A stretch of 64,000 nt of DNA, taken from positions 310,001 through 374,000 of the forward strand of contig NZ_QMKH01000003.1 of the NCBI RefSeq assembly GCF_003290125.1, read 5' to 3'. Of the stretch, positions 26,829 through 34,990 are shown one piece after another. The position numbers and the translations under genes are program-made. The notes under the pieces were generated by a model. It made no database searches. It saw only the letters and a list, made by a program, of their open reading frames with translations, and was not told the DNA's origin. Positions within the stretch are counted from its first letter, which is position 1; each line of letters begins with the position of its first letter. This DNA is from Microvirga flavescens. Lineage in GTDB: Bacteria > Pseudomonadota > Alphaproteobacteria > Rhizobiales > Beijerinckiaceae.

Positions 26829-27272
26829 GTGAAAACCCGAAAGCACAACGAGCGCCCCGTCGAGCGCTGCAATGGAACAGCTTTGCGGAAAGCAAGCCGC
26901 TACCTATCGCAGTTCTACGATGCCGCGATCGCCCCGAGCGGGCTTCGGGGTACGCAAAAGGCGATCCTGGCGACCATCGATCGGGCTGGTCCGATCTCGA
27001 TGGGAAAGCTCGCCGACGAGTTGCTCATCGATCGATCGGCGCTCTCGCAGAACATGAAGCTGCTTGAGCGCGAAGGTCTCGTCGTCGTATCCGCCGATCT
27101 CAAGGATGGACGTGCGAAGCTGGTTTCCCTCACCGACTATGGGAGGGAGCGACATGCGGTTGCGCACCCGCTTTGGGAGGCGGCGCAGAAGCGGTTCGAG
27201 GAAACCTACGGCGCCGAAGACGCCCTCCAGTTGCGCCACCTCATGGCGCGTATCACCAACCTCGAACTTTAA
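26829..27272 (+). CDS. MarR family transcriptional regulator
   Basis: 147 residues from GTG 26829 (GGGAAG upstream); a longer frame starting before the operator is not supported. The winged helix is about 45-110: LRGTQKAILATIDRAGPISMGKLADELLIDRSALSQNMKLLEREGLV, then the wing DLKDGRAKLVSLTDYG. MarR proteins usually repress until a small phenolic or oxidant ligand binds. The neighbours suggest control of the phzF gene and the exporter. Confidence 0.92.
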   Translation: MKTRKHNERPVERCNGTALRKASRYLSQFYDAAIAPSGLRGTQKAILATIDRAGPISMGKLADELLIDRSALSQNMKLLEREGLVVVSADLKDGRAKLVSLTDYGRERHAVAHPLWEAAQKRFEETYGAEDALQLRHLMARITNLEL

Positions 27273-27293
27273 TCAGCAACAAGCGATCGCCCG

Positions 27294-27929
27294 ATGTTCG
27301 ACCTTCAAACCTACTCTCTCTTTCTTGCGACGGCTGCGGTCTTAGTGGTGACACCCGGGCCCGACACGGTGCTGATCCTGTCGCGTACGATCGCATCTGG
27401 GACGGTCGCGGGGCTGATGACGCTCGTCGGAACTCAGGTTGGAAACGTCGTGCATGCGGTGCTCGCGGGCGTCGGCGTCTCGACTGTCGTGCTGCTTTTC
27501 CCGGTCGCTTTCACCGCATTGAAGTGGGTCGGTATTCTCTATCTGCTCTATCTGGCGGTCATGGCGTGGAAGGCGACGCCGACGCTTGAACTCGACCACT
27601 CCATGGCGGGAGGTCGGGGACACGCGGGTCGCTACTTCATGCAGGGTCTGTTCAACAATCTCGCCAACCCGAAGATGATCGCGTTCTTCCTGGCGCTGTT
27701 CCCGCAGTTCGTTCACCCCGAGGCCGGATCGGTCGCTCTCCAGAGCCTAGGCTTGGGGGTCACGCTCGGGGTCATGGCCGTTTTGTGGATCGGCCTGATC
27801 GTTTTCGCTGTGGGTCGTTTCCGAACGGTCGTCCAGTCGAACACGACGTTTCTCACGCTGGCCAACAAGCTCGCTGCCCTGACATTTTTCGGGCTCGCGT
27901 TGCGCCTGGTGTTCGAAGAGCGGTGCTGA
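27294..27929 (+). CDS. LysE/RhtB family amino-acid or metabolite exporter
   Basis: 211 residues with six hydrophobic segments. The N-terminal family motif is VVTPGPDTVLILSRTIASG, followed by NNLANPKMIAFFLALFPQF. These exporters push amino acids, homoserine lactones or related metabolites out across the inner membrane. It starts 22 bases after marR, so it is likely co-transcribed and released by the same ligand. Substrate unknown. Confidence 0.9.
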   Translation: MFDLQTYSLFLATAAVLVVTPGPDTVLILSRTIASGTVAGLMTLVGTQVGNVVHAVLAGVGVSTVVLLFPVAFTALKWVGILYLLYLAVMAWKATPTLELDHSMAGGRGHAGRYFMQGLFNNLANPKMIAFFLALFPQFVHPEAGSVALQSLGLGVTLGVMAVLWIGLIVFAVGRFRTVVQSNTTFLTLANKLAALTFFGLALRLVFEERC

Positions 27930-28142
27930 GGCGAGCCTAGCGAAGGCGCCACTCGCCCTTAGATACGCTGGGCGCGCCAGTGTACTGGCTTGCGCGTGTA
28001 GCGCGTAATGCCTTGTTATTCGGCTTTGGCTGCGCGTACGGCCTGTAGTCTGCCCCCATCCGGGATCTTCGGAACTTCCGCTGAAAGTCGGATGAAGGCA
28101 TGGGGCTTTCATATCTGGCCGCGCCCGATTGGGAGTTTGGGC

Positions 28143-28908
28143 ATGAGCCGATATGACCTGACTGACTTCGAATGGCGGATCATCCAGCCTCTTCTACCGA
28201 ACAAGCCTCGGGGCATGCCGCGCGTAGATGATCGGCGAGTACTGAACGGCATCCTTTGGGTGCTGCGATCCGGTGCGCCGTGGCGCGACCTGCCGGAGCG
28301 CTATGGGCCGCGCACCACCTGCTACAATCGCTTTGTACGATGGCAGAGAGCGGGCGTGTGGGATCGCCTTATGAGTGCGATCACTGCGCGCGAGGGCAGC
28401 ATCCAGATGATCGATAGCACCTCCGTTCGCGCACACCAGCAAGCCGCGACGACAAAAGGCGGGGGCATAGATCACGGCCTCGGCCGTTCTCGTGGCGGGC
28501 TCACGACCAAAAATCCACGTCGTCGCCAACGCGCAGGGATTGCCTATCCGAATCGGACTGACAGCCGGGCAAGCGCACGACGGGCAGATCGTCGACGAGT
28601 TGCTCAACCATCTTGGTCCGCGCACCATCGTATTGGCGGACAGAGCTTATGACGCAGATCGCATCCGCGAGATGATACAGACCCAGGGCGCCACGCCCAA
28701 CATCCCGCCCAAGCGCAACCGGCACTGGAAGCCTTGCTTCAGCAAGCGGCTGTACCGTGAGCGTAACCTAATCGAGCGGTTCTTCTCCAAGCTGAAGCAC
28801 TTCCGCCGCGTCGCCACCCGCTATGAGAAGCTGGCCGCGAACTTCCTTGCCATGGTCCAGCTCGCGTCAACGCGACTGTGGCTGCGCGCTTATGAGTCTA
28901 CGACCTAG
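28143..28908 (+). CDS. IS5-family (IS427 type) transposase in two overlapping frames
   Basis: The first frame (28143-28652) begins MSRYDLTDFEWRIIQPLLP and carries the first catalytic Asp in MIDSTSVRAHQ. The rest of the conserved protein continues in the +1 frame (from about 28492 to 28908), with the second Asp in LADRAYDAD and the Glu in YRERNLIERFF. The frames change at a run of five A (28509-28513), where the family's continuous reading would need one A fewer. The element is either an IS that uses programmed frameshifting or a copy broken by one inserted base. Start ATG 28143 follows GGGAG. Confidence 0.8.
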
Positions 28909-28910
28909 TT
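28890..28910 (-). repeat. Right terminal inverted repeat
   Basis: The complement reads AACTAGGTCGTAGACTCATA and one more A. The transposase stop TAG lies inside it. Confidence 0.75.
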
Positions 28911-29188
28911 CTCGCGCCGCCCTTTTGCGCAGTCGCCCGGCATGCCCGGGGCCTTATCCGGTATTCAGAACACGCGAAGAGCGCTCTCAATCGATTCCCG
29001 GTGAAATTCCTCAATCCCCCCTCTATTCGCGGCACAATTCCTCCGCTCCAGGATCAAAATTCCCCATTCAAGGCCATTCGGAGAACAACTGGGCCTCAAG
29101 TGTCGTTCTTTTAAAAGAACATTTTGATTGACGCCGCGATCCTTCAATGCGAGGTTGTCAGTGCTTCGGACGGCGTTCGCCTTCTCCC
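28911..29188. other. Gene-free stretch upstream of the SAM-II riboswitch
   Basis: 278 bases with no convincing reading frame. It is AT-richer than its surroundings. It contains a 16-base perfect palindrome at 29105-29120 and presumably the metQ promoter, which I cannot place by eye. The left part directly adjoins the IS right end. Confidence 0.6.
29105..29120. promoter_or_regulatory. 16-bp perfect palindrome GTTCTTTT/AAAAGAAC
   Basis: GTTCTTTTAAAAGAAC is a perfect palindrome about 70 bases before the riboswitch. It could be an operator near the promoter of the metQ transcript. It does not match the GTTC-N7-GTTC SOS pattern, since its halves are inverted. Confidence 0.4.
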
Positions 29189-29242
29189 AAGCCGCGGTGA
29201 TTTGAGACGAGCAGCTTGCCCCGCGTCACCAACAGCTAAAGC
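29189..29242 (+). ncRNA. SAM-II riboswitch (metA motif)
   Basis: The core matches the SAM-II consensus: GCGGTGATTTGA, then a short hairpin loop with CTTGC, then CCGCGTCAC pairing back to GCGGTGA, and the closing AACAGCTAAA that forms the pseudoknot. SAM-II is an alphaproteobacterial S-adenosylmethionine sensor that usually blocks translation of methionine genes. Here the downstream gene is metQ. A GGAG lies just after it at 29248. Confidence 0.85.
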
Positions 29243-29287
29243 GCCACGGAGCGAAAGCCTCGTGGTTCAACACGAGGAAAAAAGGCC

Positions 29288-29365
29288 ATGATGAAAACGA
29301 GCATCATCATCCCCGTTTCGACACATGCCGCCGCGATGGCGGGCTGTTGTCGCCGCTTCGCTTAA
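29288..29365 (+). CDS. Possible 25-residue leader peptide between riboswitch and metQ
   Basis: Two adjacent ATG codons (29288 and 29291) follow GAGGAAAAAAGG. The frame reads MMKTSIIIPVSTHAAAMAGC and then CRRFA before TAA. The ribosome site lies on the right arm of the hairpin CCTCGTG/CACGAGG (29258-29276), which follows the SAM-II fold. A nine-codon GTG frame (29262-29291) ends in TGA overlapping both ATGs. The Cys-Cys near the end is unusual. I do not recognise the peptide; it may be real or chance. Confidence 0.4.
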   Translation: MMKTSIIIPVSTHAAAMAGCCRRFA

Positions 29366-29449
29366 AACCGGTTTCCACCTTCCCATCATCGACCGTCGCG
29401 CACGGCTTTCGCAGCCGACGGTACAGTTTTGTCTGAAAGAGGTCTCACC

Positions 29450-30253
29450 ATGAGCAAGTTCACACGTCGCGCCCTGTTCTCGGCCACCCTGGCGCTTGGA
29501 ACCGCCTTCGCCACGCTTCCGTCCTACGCGGAGCAGTCCATCAAGGTCGGCGTCATGGCCGGCGCGGAAGAAGAAGTGGCGAAGGTCGCGCAAAAGGTCG
29601 CCGCGGGCAAAGGCCTGGAGGTCACGCTTGTTCCCTTCTCCGATTACGCCCTCGTCAACGAAGCGCTGGCGCGCGGCGATCTCGACGCCAATGCGTTCCA
29701 GCACAAGCCGTATCTCGATGCGCAGATCAAGGCGCGCGGCTACAAGATCGCTCCCGTCGGTTTCACCTTCGTGCAGCCCATCGGGCTCTATTCGAAAAAA
29801 GTGAAGGCGATCTCCGATCTGCCGAAGGGCGCCAAGATCGGCATCCCGAACGATCCGAGCAATAGCGGTCGCGCGCTCAATCTTCTCGCCGCGCAAGGCC
29901 TCATCAAGATCGCGCCGGGCAAGGCGCTTTCGCCGAGCGTGCTCGACATCGCCGAGAACCCGAAGGGCTTCAAGTTCTCCGAACTCGACGCCGCACAATT
30001 GCCGCGCGCCCTGCCTGATCTCGATGCGGCTGTCATCAACACCGACCACGCCATCAATGCGGGGCTCGACATCCGCAAGGATACGATTGCGGTAGAAGCG
30101 CGCGAGGGCAATCCTTACGCCAACTTCATCGCCGCCCGTCAGGGCGACGAGAACCGCGCGGAGATCAAGACGTTCGTGCAGTCGTATGAATCGCCGGAAG
30201 TCGCGGCCTATCTCGAAACCCGCTTCAAGGGCGCGATCATTCCCGCGTGGTAA
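29450..30253 (+). CDS. metQ: MetQ/NlpA family methionine ABC transporter substrate-binding protein
   Basis: 267 residues. The N-terminus SKFTRRALFSATLALGTAFATLPSYAEQ is a signal peptide with no lipobox cysteine, so it should be soluble in the periplasm. The body shows IKVGVMAGAEEEVAKVAQ, DYALVNEALARGDLDANAFQHKPYLD, GIPNDPSNSGRALNLL and NTDHAINAGLD, as in the family. Start ATG 29450 follows GAGG. The SAM-II riboswitch upstream supports methionine or a sulfur-related ligand. No metN or metI lies within this window on either side. Confidence 0.9.
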   Translation: MSKFTRRALFSATLALGTAFATLPSYAEQSIKVGVMAGAEEEVAKVAQKVAAGKGLEVTLVPFSDYALVNEALARGDLDANAFQHKPYLDAQIKARGYKIAPVGFTFVQPIGLYSKKVKAISDLPKGAKIGIPNDPSNSGRALNLLAAQGLIKIAPGKALSPSVLDIAENPKGFKFSELDAAQLPRALPDLDAAVINTDHAINAGLDIRKDTIAVEAREGNPYANFIAARQGDENRAEIKTFVQSYESPEVAAYLETRFKGAIIPAW

Positions 30254-30280
30254 GATCGCAAGATCAATTGCATCACATCA

Positions 30281-30312
30281 TCCCCGGAGCTTGCTCCGGG
30301 GATTTTCGTTTC
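30281..30312 (+). terminator. Intrinsic terminator of metQ
   Basis: CCCCGGAGC (30282-30290) and GCTCCGGGG (30293-30301), followed by ATTTTCGTTT, 28 bases past the metQ stop. Confidence 0.85.
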
Positions 30313-30328
30313 AACGCGAGCGTAGTGA

Positions 30329-31201
30329 TCAGCGAAGGCTTGTCGCCTGCACCCACCAATCGGGGCGCGCTTTCTTGAGTACCGCTTCTGCACCAACCGA
30401 TGCATCGCGATCCGCATAGAGCCCGAACACCGTCGCGCCGGAGCCCGACATGCGCGCCAGCACGCAGTCCTTCGTTTCCGCGACAAGATTCAACACATCG
30501 GCGATGACTGGCTGAACGCGCAACGCTGCCTCTTCGAGATCGTTGCGCGCCTGCTTCAGCCGTTCGACGAGCGATGCTGTCGAGGTTTTCCCGATAGACG
30601 GATGCGCCTCTCCTCCAAGCGACTGCCCCGGCTGCAGACCCAGTGCCTTGAAAACGGCGGGCGTCTCCACTGGAACGCGTGGATTGACCAGAACCGCATG
30701 AAGGCGCGGCAATGAAATCGGCGCTGACAATTCCGTGCCGATCCCGCGCATCACGCGCGCGCGCGGATCGAGGCACACGGGCACGTCCGCGCCGGTGAGA
30801 CGCGCCGCCTCGCGAACGGCTTCATGCGACAACGGCAGATCGTTGAACCGAGCCAACAAGCGCAAAGCCGCAGCAGCATCGGACGAACCGCCGCCTATGC
30901 CGGCGGCGACAGGAAGGCGCTTTGTCAAATGAAAGGCGCCGACGCGCAGATGCGGAATGCGCTCGGCAAGAAGGCGCGCCGCTTTCAGAACGAGATTGTC
31001 GGCATCGTTTCCCGCTAGCATCGCCGTCGGGCCCGACACCTGCAGCGCAAGTTCGTGTCCGGGCTCAAAGCTCAGCGTGTCGCCCAGCCCCGCGAATGCA
31101 ACGAGGCTTTCGAGATCGTGATAGCCATCCGCTCGCCGCCCCAGCACATGGAGCGTCAGATTGATCTTCGCGGGCGCGCGCGTGGTGAGCGATGACGTCA
31201 T
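30329..31201 (-). CDS. ispE: 4-(cytidine 5'-diphospho)-2-C-methyl-D-erythritol kinase
   Basis: 290 residues of the GHMP kinase family. The enzyme phosphorylates CDP-methylerythritol, the fourth step of the MEP pathway. Motifs are [21 protein letters not shown], the ATP loop [23 protein letters not shown] and the C-terminal [13 protein letters not shown]. Start ATG 31201; an ATG at 31219 is also possible. The TPR protein gene and ETF-QO gene follow upstream on the same strand, a common neighbourhood in this order. Confidence 0.95.
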   Translation of the reverse strand: MTSSLTTRAPAKINLTLHVLGRRADGYHDLESLVAFAGLGDTLSFEPGHELALQVSGPTAMLAGNDADNLVLKAARLLAERIPHLRVGAFHLTKRLPVAAGIGGGSSDAAAALRLLARFNDLPLSHEAVREAARLTGADVPVCLDPRARVMRGIGTELSAPISLPRLHAVLVNPRVPVETPAVFKALGLQPGQSLGGEAHPSIGKTSTASLVERLKQARNDLEEAALRVQPVIADVLNLVAETKDCVLARMSGSGATVFGLYADRDASVGAEAVLKKARPDWWVQATSLR

Positions 31202-31253
31202 CGGGAAATTCCGGACCATGACTTTGAATCATGATCCGGATCGTGTTGCGCCG

Positions 31254-33047
31254 TCAGCCGCCGTTCGGCTTCTGCTCGGCGGGAGCGGGAGCGTTCTCGG
31301 CAGCGGGTTTCGCATCGTCGAGGCCGTTGGCGATCTTCTTGAGGATCTTTTCGAGATCCTCCGGCTCGGGGTTCGAATCCTTGGCATGGTTCCACTGGAA
31401 CCGCGCCTCGTTTTTGCGCCCGACCTTCCAGTAAGCATCGCCGAGGTGATCGTTGATGACCGGATCGCCGGGCTTCAGTTCGACCGCCTTCTCGAGTTCG
31501 CGCGCAGCGTCATCATACTTCCCGAGCCGATAATAGGCCCAGCCGAGAGAGTCGATCACCATTCCATCGCGCGGTGCAAGCTCGACAGCGCGCGTCAGCA
31601 TTTTGAACGCTTCGTCGATGTTCTGGTTCTGGTCGACCCAGGAATAGGCGAGATAGTTCAGCACCTGCGCCTTGGCGGAAGGAAGGCTGTCGGGCACGAG
31701 TTCAAGCGCCTTCTTCATATCGGGTTCGCCCTTCTCCCACTGCTTCGAGCGTTCGTAGGAGGAGCCGCGATAGAAGAACAGGATCCAGTGGCCGCGATCG
31801 GGCGTGCCGATGAGTTCGATAGCCTTGCTGTAAGTCTCCGCCGCTTCGGCGAATTGCTTGCGCGAACGCTGCACGTTGCCGAGCGCCATGACGACTTCGA
31901 CATCGTCCGGACGCTCCTTCATCTGCATCTGCAGATAGGTGACAGCCTCGTCGCCGCGTCCCATGAGTTCGAGGTTCTGGCCGACCGCGATGTCGGCGCT
32001 CGCGCGCACCGGCTCGCTCTTCGGCACGGCCAGGAAAGCTTCGTTCGCGCGGTCGTACTGCTTCAGCTTCTCATAGAGATCGCCAAGGGTGACGAGCGCG
32101 AGCGAATGCTCGGGGTTAAGATAAAGGCCGAGGCGCAGATAGATGATCGCGGTGAGTTCGTCGCCCTGCCCGCTGCCGACGACGCCGAGACCGTAGAGCA
32201 CTTCTGCCGCGCCGTCCTGCGCGGAGGCGACGATGGGCTTGAGCGGCTTGCCGGCCTTGATCGCATCCACCGAAGCGCGAACGATGGGATGGCGCGGCAG
32301 CGCCTCCTCGAACGCCTGATAGATCGCGAGCGCCTCGTCCTTGCGGCCGCGTGCGGCCTCGAACCGGGCATAGGCATCGACGATCTGGAGCGTGTTGCGT
32401 CCGTTTTCATAGGCGTTCTTGAAGCGCTTCTCCGCTTCCGCCGTGTTGCCGGTGTACTGGGCGATCAGGGCCGCGTGATATTCACGAAACTGGCTGAAGG
32501 CCTGCTCATTCTTGAGCTTGTCCACGAGGGCGAGGGCCGCCTTGCCGTTGCCGGCGCCAGCCTGCGCCCAGGCCGAGAGCAGGGTGGCGGTGATATCGAC
32601 CGCCCGGCCACGCCCGCCCTGATTCAGGCTGGTGCGGGCCTGTGCGTATTTGCCTCCCTTGAGGGAGCGCACGCCCAGGGTGAACTGAGCCAGGCCGTTG
32701 GCGGGGTTGCGCGCCACCAACCGCTCGGCAGACTTGAAGGCATCGGGCATCGAGCCATTGGCGAGAAACGCCACGAAGGCACGCTCCATCAGCTCCTGAT
32801 TGCGTGGGTCGCCCTCGATAACGTGACGGTAAAAGATCGTCGCCGCATCCGTATCGCGCGCCATGCCGGCCACATAGGCCGCGAGGTAATTACCCTCCAG
32901 CGAGGCGGCGGGATGAACGGCTTCCTTCGGATCGGTACTCACGGCGAGCGCGGGCAAGGCCGCAAGACTCGCAAACGACAGCACAAGAACAGACAGCCCC
33001 CGGCGGACCGAGGTCGACTTCACATTTGGCACGAAGCGTGGCTCCAA
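31254..33047 (-). CDS. Exported tetratricopeptide-repeat protein
   Basis: 597 residues counted from TTG 33047; a GTG six codons in is an alternative start. A signal-like segment (RRGLSVLVLSFASLAALPALAV) is followed by repeated TPR helices across almost the whole length, clearest at NYLAYSWVDQNQNIDEAFKM, SLGWAYYRLGKYDDAARELE and DHLGDAYWKVGRKNEARFQW. The end is Pro/Ala rich. TPR proteins scaffold complexes; the exported location suggests envelope assembly, but no partner can be named. Confidence 0.85.
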   Translation of the reverse strand: MEPRFVPNVKSTSVRRGLSVLVLSFASLAALPALAVSTDPKEAVHPAASLEGNYLAAYVAGMARDTDAATIFYRHVIEGDPRNQELMERAFVAFLANGSMPDAFKSAERLVARNPANGLAQFTLGVRSLKGGKYAQARTSLNQGGRGRAVDITATLLSAWAQAGAGNGKAALALVDKLKNEQAFSQFREYHAALIAQYTGNTAEAEKRFKNAYENGRNTLQIVDAYARFEAARGRKDEALAIYQAFEEALPRHPIVRASVDAIKAGKPLKPIVASAQDGAAEVLYGLGVVGSGQGDELTAIIYLRLGLYLNPEHSLALVTLGDLYEKLKQYDRANEAFLAVPKSEPVRASADIAVGQNLELMGRGDEAVTYLQMQMKERPDDVEVVMALGNVQRSRKQFAEAAETYSKAIELIGTPDRGHWILFFYRGSSYERSKQWEKGEPDMKKALELVPDSLPSAKAQVLNYLAYSWVDQNQNIDEAFKMLTRAVELAPRDGMVIDSLGWAYYRLGKYDDAARELEKAVELKPGDPVINDHLGDAYWKVGRKNEARFQWNHAKDSNPEPEDLEKILKKIANGLDDAKPAAENAPAPAEQKPNGG

Positions 33048-33166
33048 TCATCGCGACACCCGTTCCGGATGCGCGCCAATTCAGGCCGGAGAATGGCCGT
33101 TCCAGGTTGCGTCGGCAAGGGTGACTTTGCCGCGCTGCGATATTCTTTTGCGGAAGTGGCAGGATC

Positions 33167-33203
33167 GTGACCGGAAACGGCTTTTTCAGCTCGTTCCGGT
33201 CAC
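33167..33203. other. Hairpin GTGACCGGAA/TTCCGGTCAC
   Basis: A perfect ten-pair inverted repeat (33167-33176 with 33194-33203) in the leader of the TPR gene. It may be an operator or an RNA stem; there is no T-run. Confidence 0.4.
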
Positions 33204-33222
33204 CGCCGCGCTCTCGCGCCTC

Positions 33223-33259
33223 GAGCAAAATTCGATCATGCGAAATCGGAATTTTGCTC
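33223..33259. terminator. Hairpin GAGCAAAATTC/GAATTTTGCTC
   Basis: A perfect eleven-pair stem (33223-33233 with 33249-33259) between the ETF-QO stop and the TPR gene. It lies downstream of ETF-QO on the minus strand and may be part of a dispersed repeat with the next hairpin. Confidence 0.45.
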
Positions 33260-33276
33260 TAACTTTCTGATTTAAC

Positions 33277-33320
33277 GCATTTTCTTCACGAAAAGTGGCG
33301 GCCACTTTTCTTGAAAATGC
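33277..33320. terminator. Long AT-rich hairpin just past ETF-QO
   Basis: Outer arms GCATTTTC (33277-33284) and GAAAATGC (33313-33320) enclose GAAAAGTGG and CCACTTTTC. It starts six bases past the ETF-QO stop. The sequence resembles a palindromic unit common between genes in Hyphomicrobiales. Confidence 0.6.
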
Positions 33321-33325
33321 TCTCG

Positions 33326-34990
33326 TTACATATTCACGTAATTCGGCCCGCCGCCGCCCTCGGGCGTCACCCAGTTGATGTTCTGGTTCGGGTCCTTGAT
33401 ATCGCACGTCTTGCAGTGGACGCAGTTCTGCGCGTTGATCTGGTAGCGCAGGTCCGCCCCCTCCCCGACCCATTCATAGACCCCCGCCGGGCAATAAAGC
33501 CGGGAGGGACCGCCGAACACATCGTGTTCCGAGCGCACCTGCAGCCCCATGTCCCTCACCTGAAGGTGTGGCGGCTGGTCTTCCTCGTGGTTGGTGTTCG
33601 AGAGGAACACCGAGGAGAGCTTGTCGAAGGTCAGGACGCCATCCGGCCTTGGATAGGCGATGGGCTTCACCTCGGAGAGCGGCTTGAGGGTCTCATAATC
33701 CGCCTTGCCGTGCTTGAGGGTTCCGAAGAGCGAGAAGCCGGCGATCTGGTGCAGCCACATGTCGAGCCCGCCGAGGCCGACGCCGATGGCAGTGCCGAAT
33801 TTCGACCAGAGCGGCTTCACATTGCGGACGCGGTAAAGGTCCGCCCCAATGGCCGAGGAGCGCCAGGCCTCTTCATAGGCCGAAACCTCGTCATTCGCCC
33901 GTCCGGCCTGCAGGGCCGCAAAGATGTGCTCGGCGCAGAGCATGCCGGAGAGGATGGCGTTGTGGCTGCCCTTGATGCGCGGCACATTCACGAAACCGGC
34001 GGCATCGCCCACGAGGCAGCCGCCCGGGAAGGTGAGCCGCGGCACCGACTGGTAGCCGCCCTCCATGATGGCGCGCGCGCCGTAACCGATGCGCTTTGCG
34101 CCCTCGAACACGTCCCGGATCATGGGGTGCGTCTTGAAGCGCTGGAACTCGTCGAATGGCGAGAGGGTCGGGTTCTTGTAGTTGAGGTGAACCACGAAGC
34201 CGACGGACACGAGATTATCGTCGAAATGGTAGAGCCAGGAACCGCCGCCCGTATCGTTCGGCAGCGGCCAACCCATGGAATGGCGCACGAGACCCGGCCG
34301 GTGGTTCTCCGGCTTCACCTGCCAAAGTTCCTTGATGCCGATGCCGTATTTCTGGTGGTCGCTGTGCCGGTTCAGCGCATAGTGGTCGACCATCCGCTTC
34401 GTCAGCGAGCCTCGCGCGCCTTCGGCGAAGATCGTGTACTTGGCGCGCAGCTCCATGCCGCGCGTGAAATTGGCGTTGGGCTCGCCGTTCTTGCCGATAC
34501 CCATGTCCCCGGTGGCGATACCGGCGACCTTGTCGTTCTCGATCAGCACTTCCGCCGCTGGAAAGCCCGGATAGATCTCGACGCCCAACTCTTCCGCCTT
34601 GCGGCCGAGATAGCGGGCGACATTGCCAAGCGAGCCGATGAAGTTGCCGTGATTGTTCATGAGCTTGGGCATGAACAGGTTCGGCACCCGCATGCCGCCG
34701 GCGGGGCCGAGATAGAGAAACTCGTCCTTATTGACCTGCGTGTGCAGGGGCCGCTCGGGGTCCTCCCGCCAGTCCGGCAGGAGCGCATCGAGCCCAATGG
34801 GGTCGATCACCGCGCCGGAGAGAATGTGCGCGCCGACCTCGGAGCCTTTTTCCACCACCACGATGGACAGATCGGCCCCGCTCTGGGCGGCCACCTGCTT
34901 CAGCCTGATGGCCGTCGCCAGGCCCGCCGGCCCGCCGCCGACGATCACGACATCGAACTCCATGGATTCGCGGGCAGGCAATTCGGCCAT
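33326..34990 (-). CDS. Electron transfer flavoprotein-ubiquinone oxidoreductase
   Basis: 554 residues, the family length. An FAD-binding Rossmann motif starts at about residue 12 (VVIVGGGPAGLATAIRL). The quinone-binding region includes GEPNANFTRGMELRAKYT and the C-terminal 4Fe-4S ferredoxin-like cysteines are in NCVHCKTCDIKDP. The enzyme takes electrons from ETF, which collects them from acyl-CoA and other dehydrogenases, to ubiquinone at the inner membrane. Start ATG 34990 follows AGGAG by seven bases. An acyl-CoA dehydrogenase gene is at 6.4-8.2 kb. Confidence 0.97.
   Translation of the reverse strand: MAELPARESMEFDVVIVGGGPAGLATAIRLKQVAAQSGADLSIVVVEKGSEVGAHILSGAVIDPIGLDALLPDWREDPERPLHTQVNKDEFLYLGPAGGMRVPNLFMPKLMNNHGNFIGSLGNVARYLGRKAEELGVEIYPGFPAAEVLIENDKVAGIATGDMGIGKNGEPNANFTRGMELRAKYTIFAEGARGSLTKRMVDHYALNRHSDHQKYGIGIKELWQVKPENHRPGLVRHSMGWPLPNDTGGGSWLYHFDDNLVSVGFVVHLNYKNPTLSPFDEFQRFKTHPMIRDVFEGAKRIGYGARAIMEGGYQSVPRLTFPGGCLVGDAAGFVNVPRIKGSHNAILSGMLCAEHIFAALQAGRANDEVSAYEEAWRSSAIGADLYRVRNVKPLWSKFGTAIGVGLGGLDMWLHQIAGFSLFGTLKHGKADYETLKPLSEVKPIAYPRPDGVLTFDKLSSVFLSNTNHEEDQPPHLQVRDMGLQVRSEHDVFGGPSRLYCPAGVYEWVGEGADLRYQINAQNCVHCKTCDIKDPNQNINWVTPEGGGGPNYVNM

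Larger units (their letters stand above)
25749..28910. mobile_element. Possible IS427-type element carrying three passenger genes
   Basis: The segment is bounded by inverted ends of 21 bases, 18 identical: AACTAGGTCGT and its complement at 25749 and 28910, with further matches inward. The right end holds the transposase, whose stop codon lies inside the terminal repeat. Between the left end and the transposase are a phzF-like gene, a marR gene and an rhtB gene. I see no second left end close to the transposase. This fits an IS that carries passenger genes. The alternative is a left-end scrap of another IS copy that happens to lie here. CTAG at both ends could be target duplication but is palindromic and so undecided. 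Confidence 0.5.

Noticed and set aside
30329-33047. Cluster of dxs, ispE and polyprenyl synthase as one isoprenoid locus
   Set aside because: They are more than 20 kb apart in unlinked transcripts, so the shared pathway is the only link.
31161-33170. 669-codon open frame on the plus strand opposite the TPR gene
   Set aside because: Composition is typical of an antisense shadow and the minus-strand frame has a signal peptide and TPR repeats.
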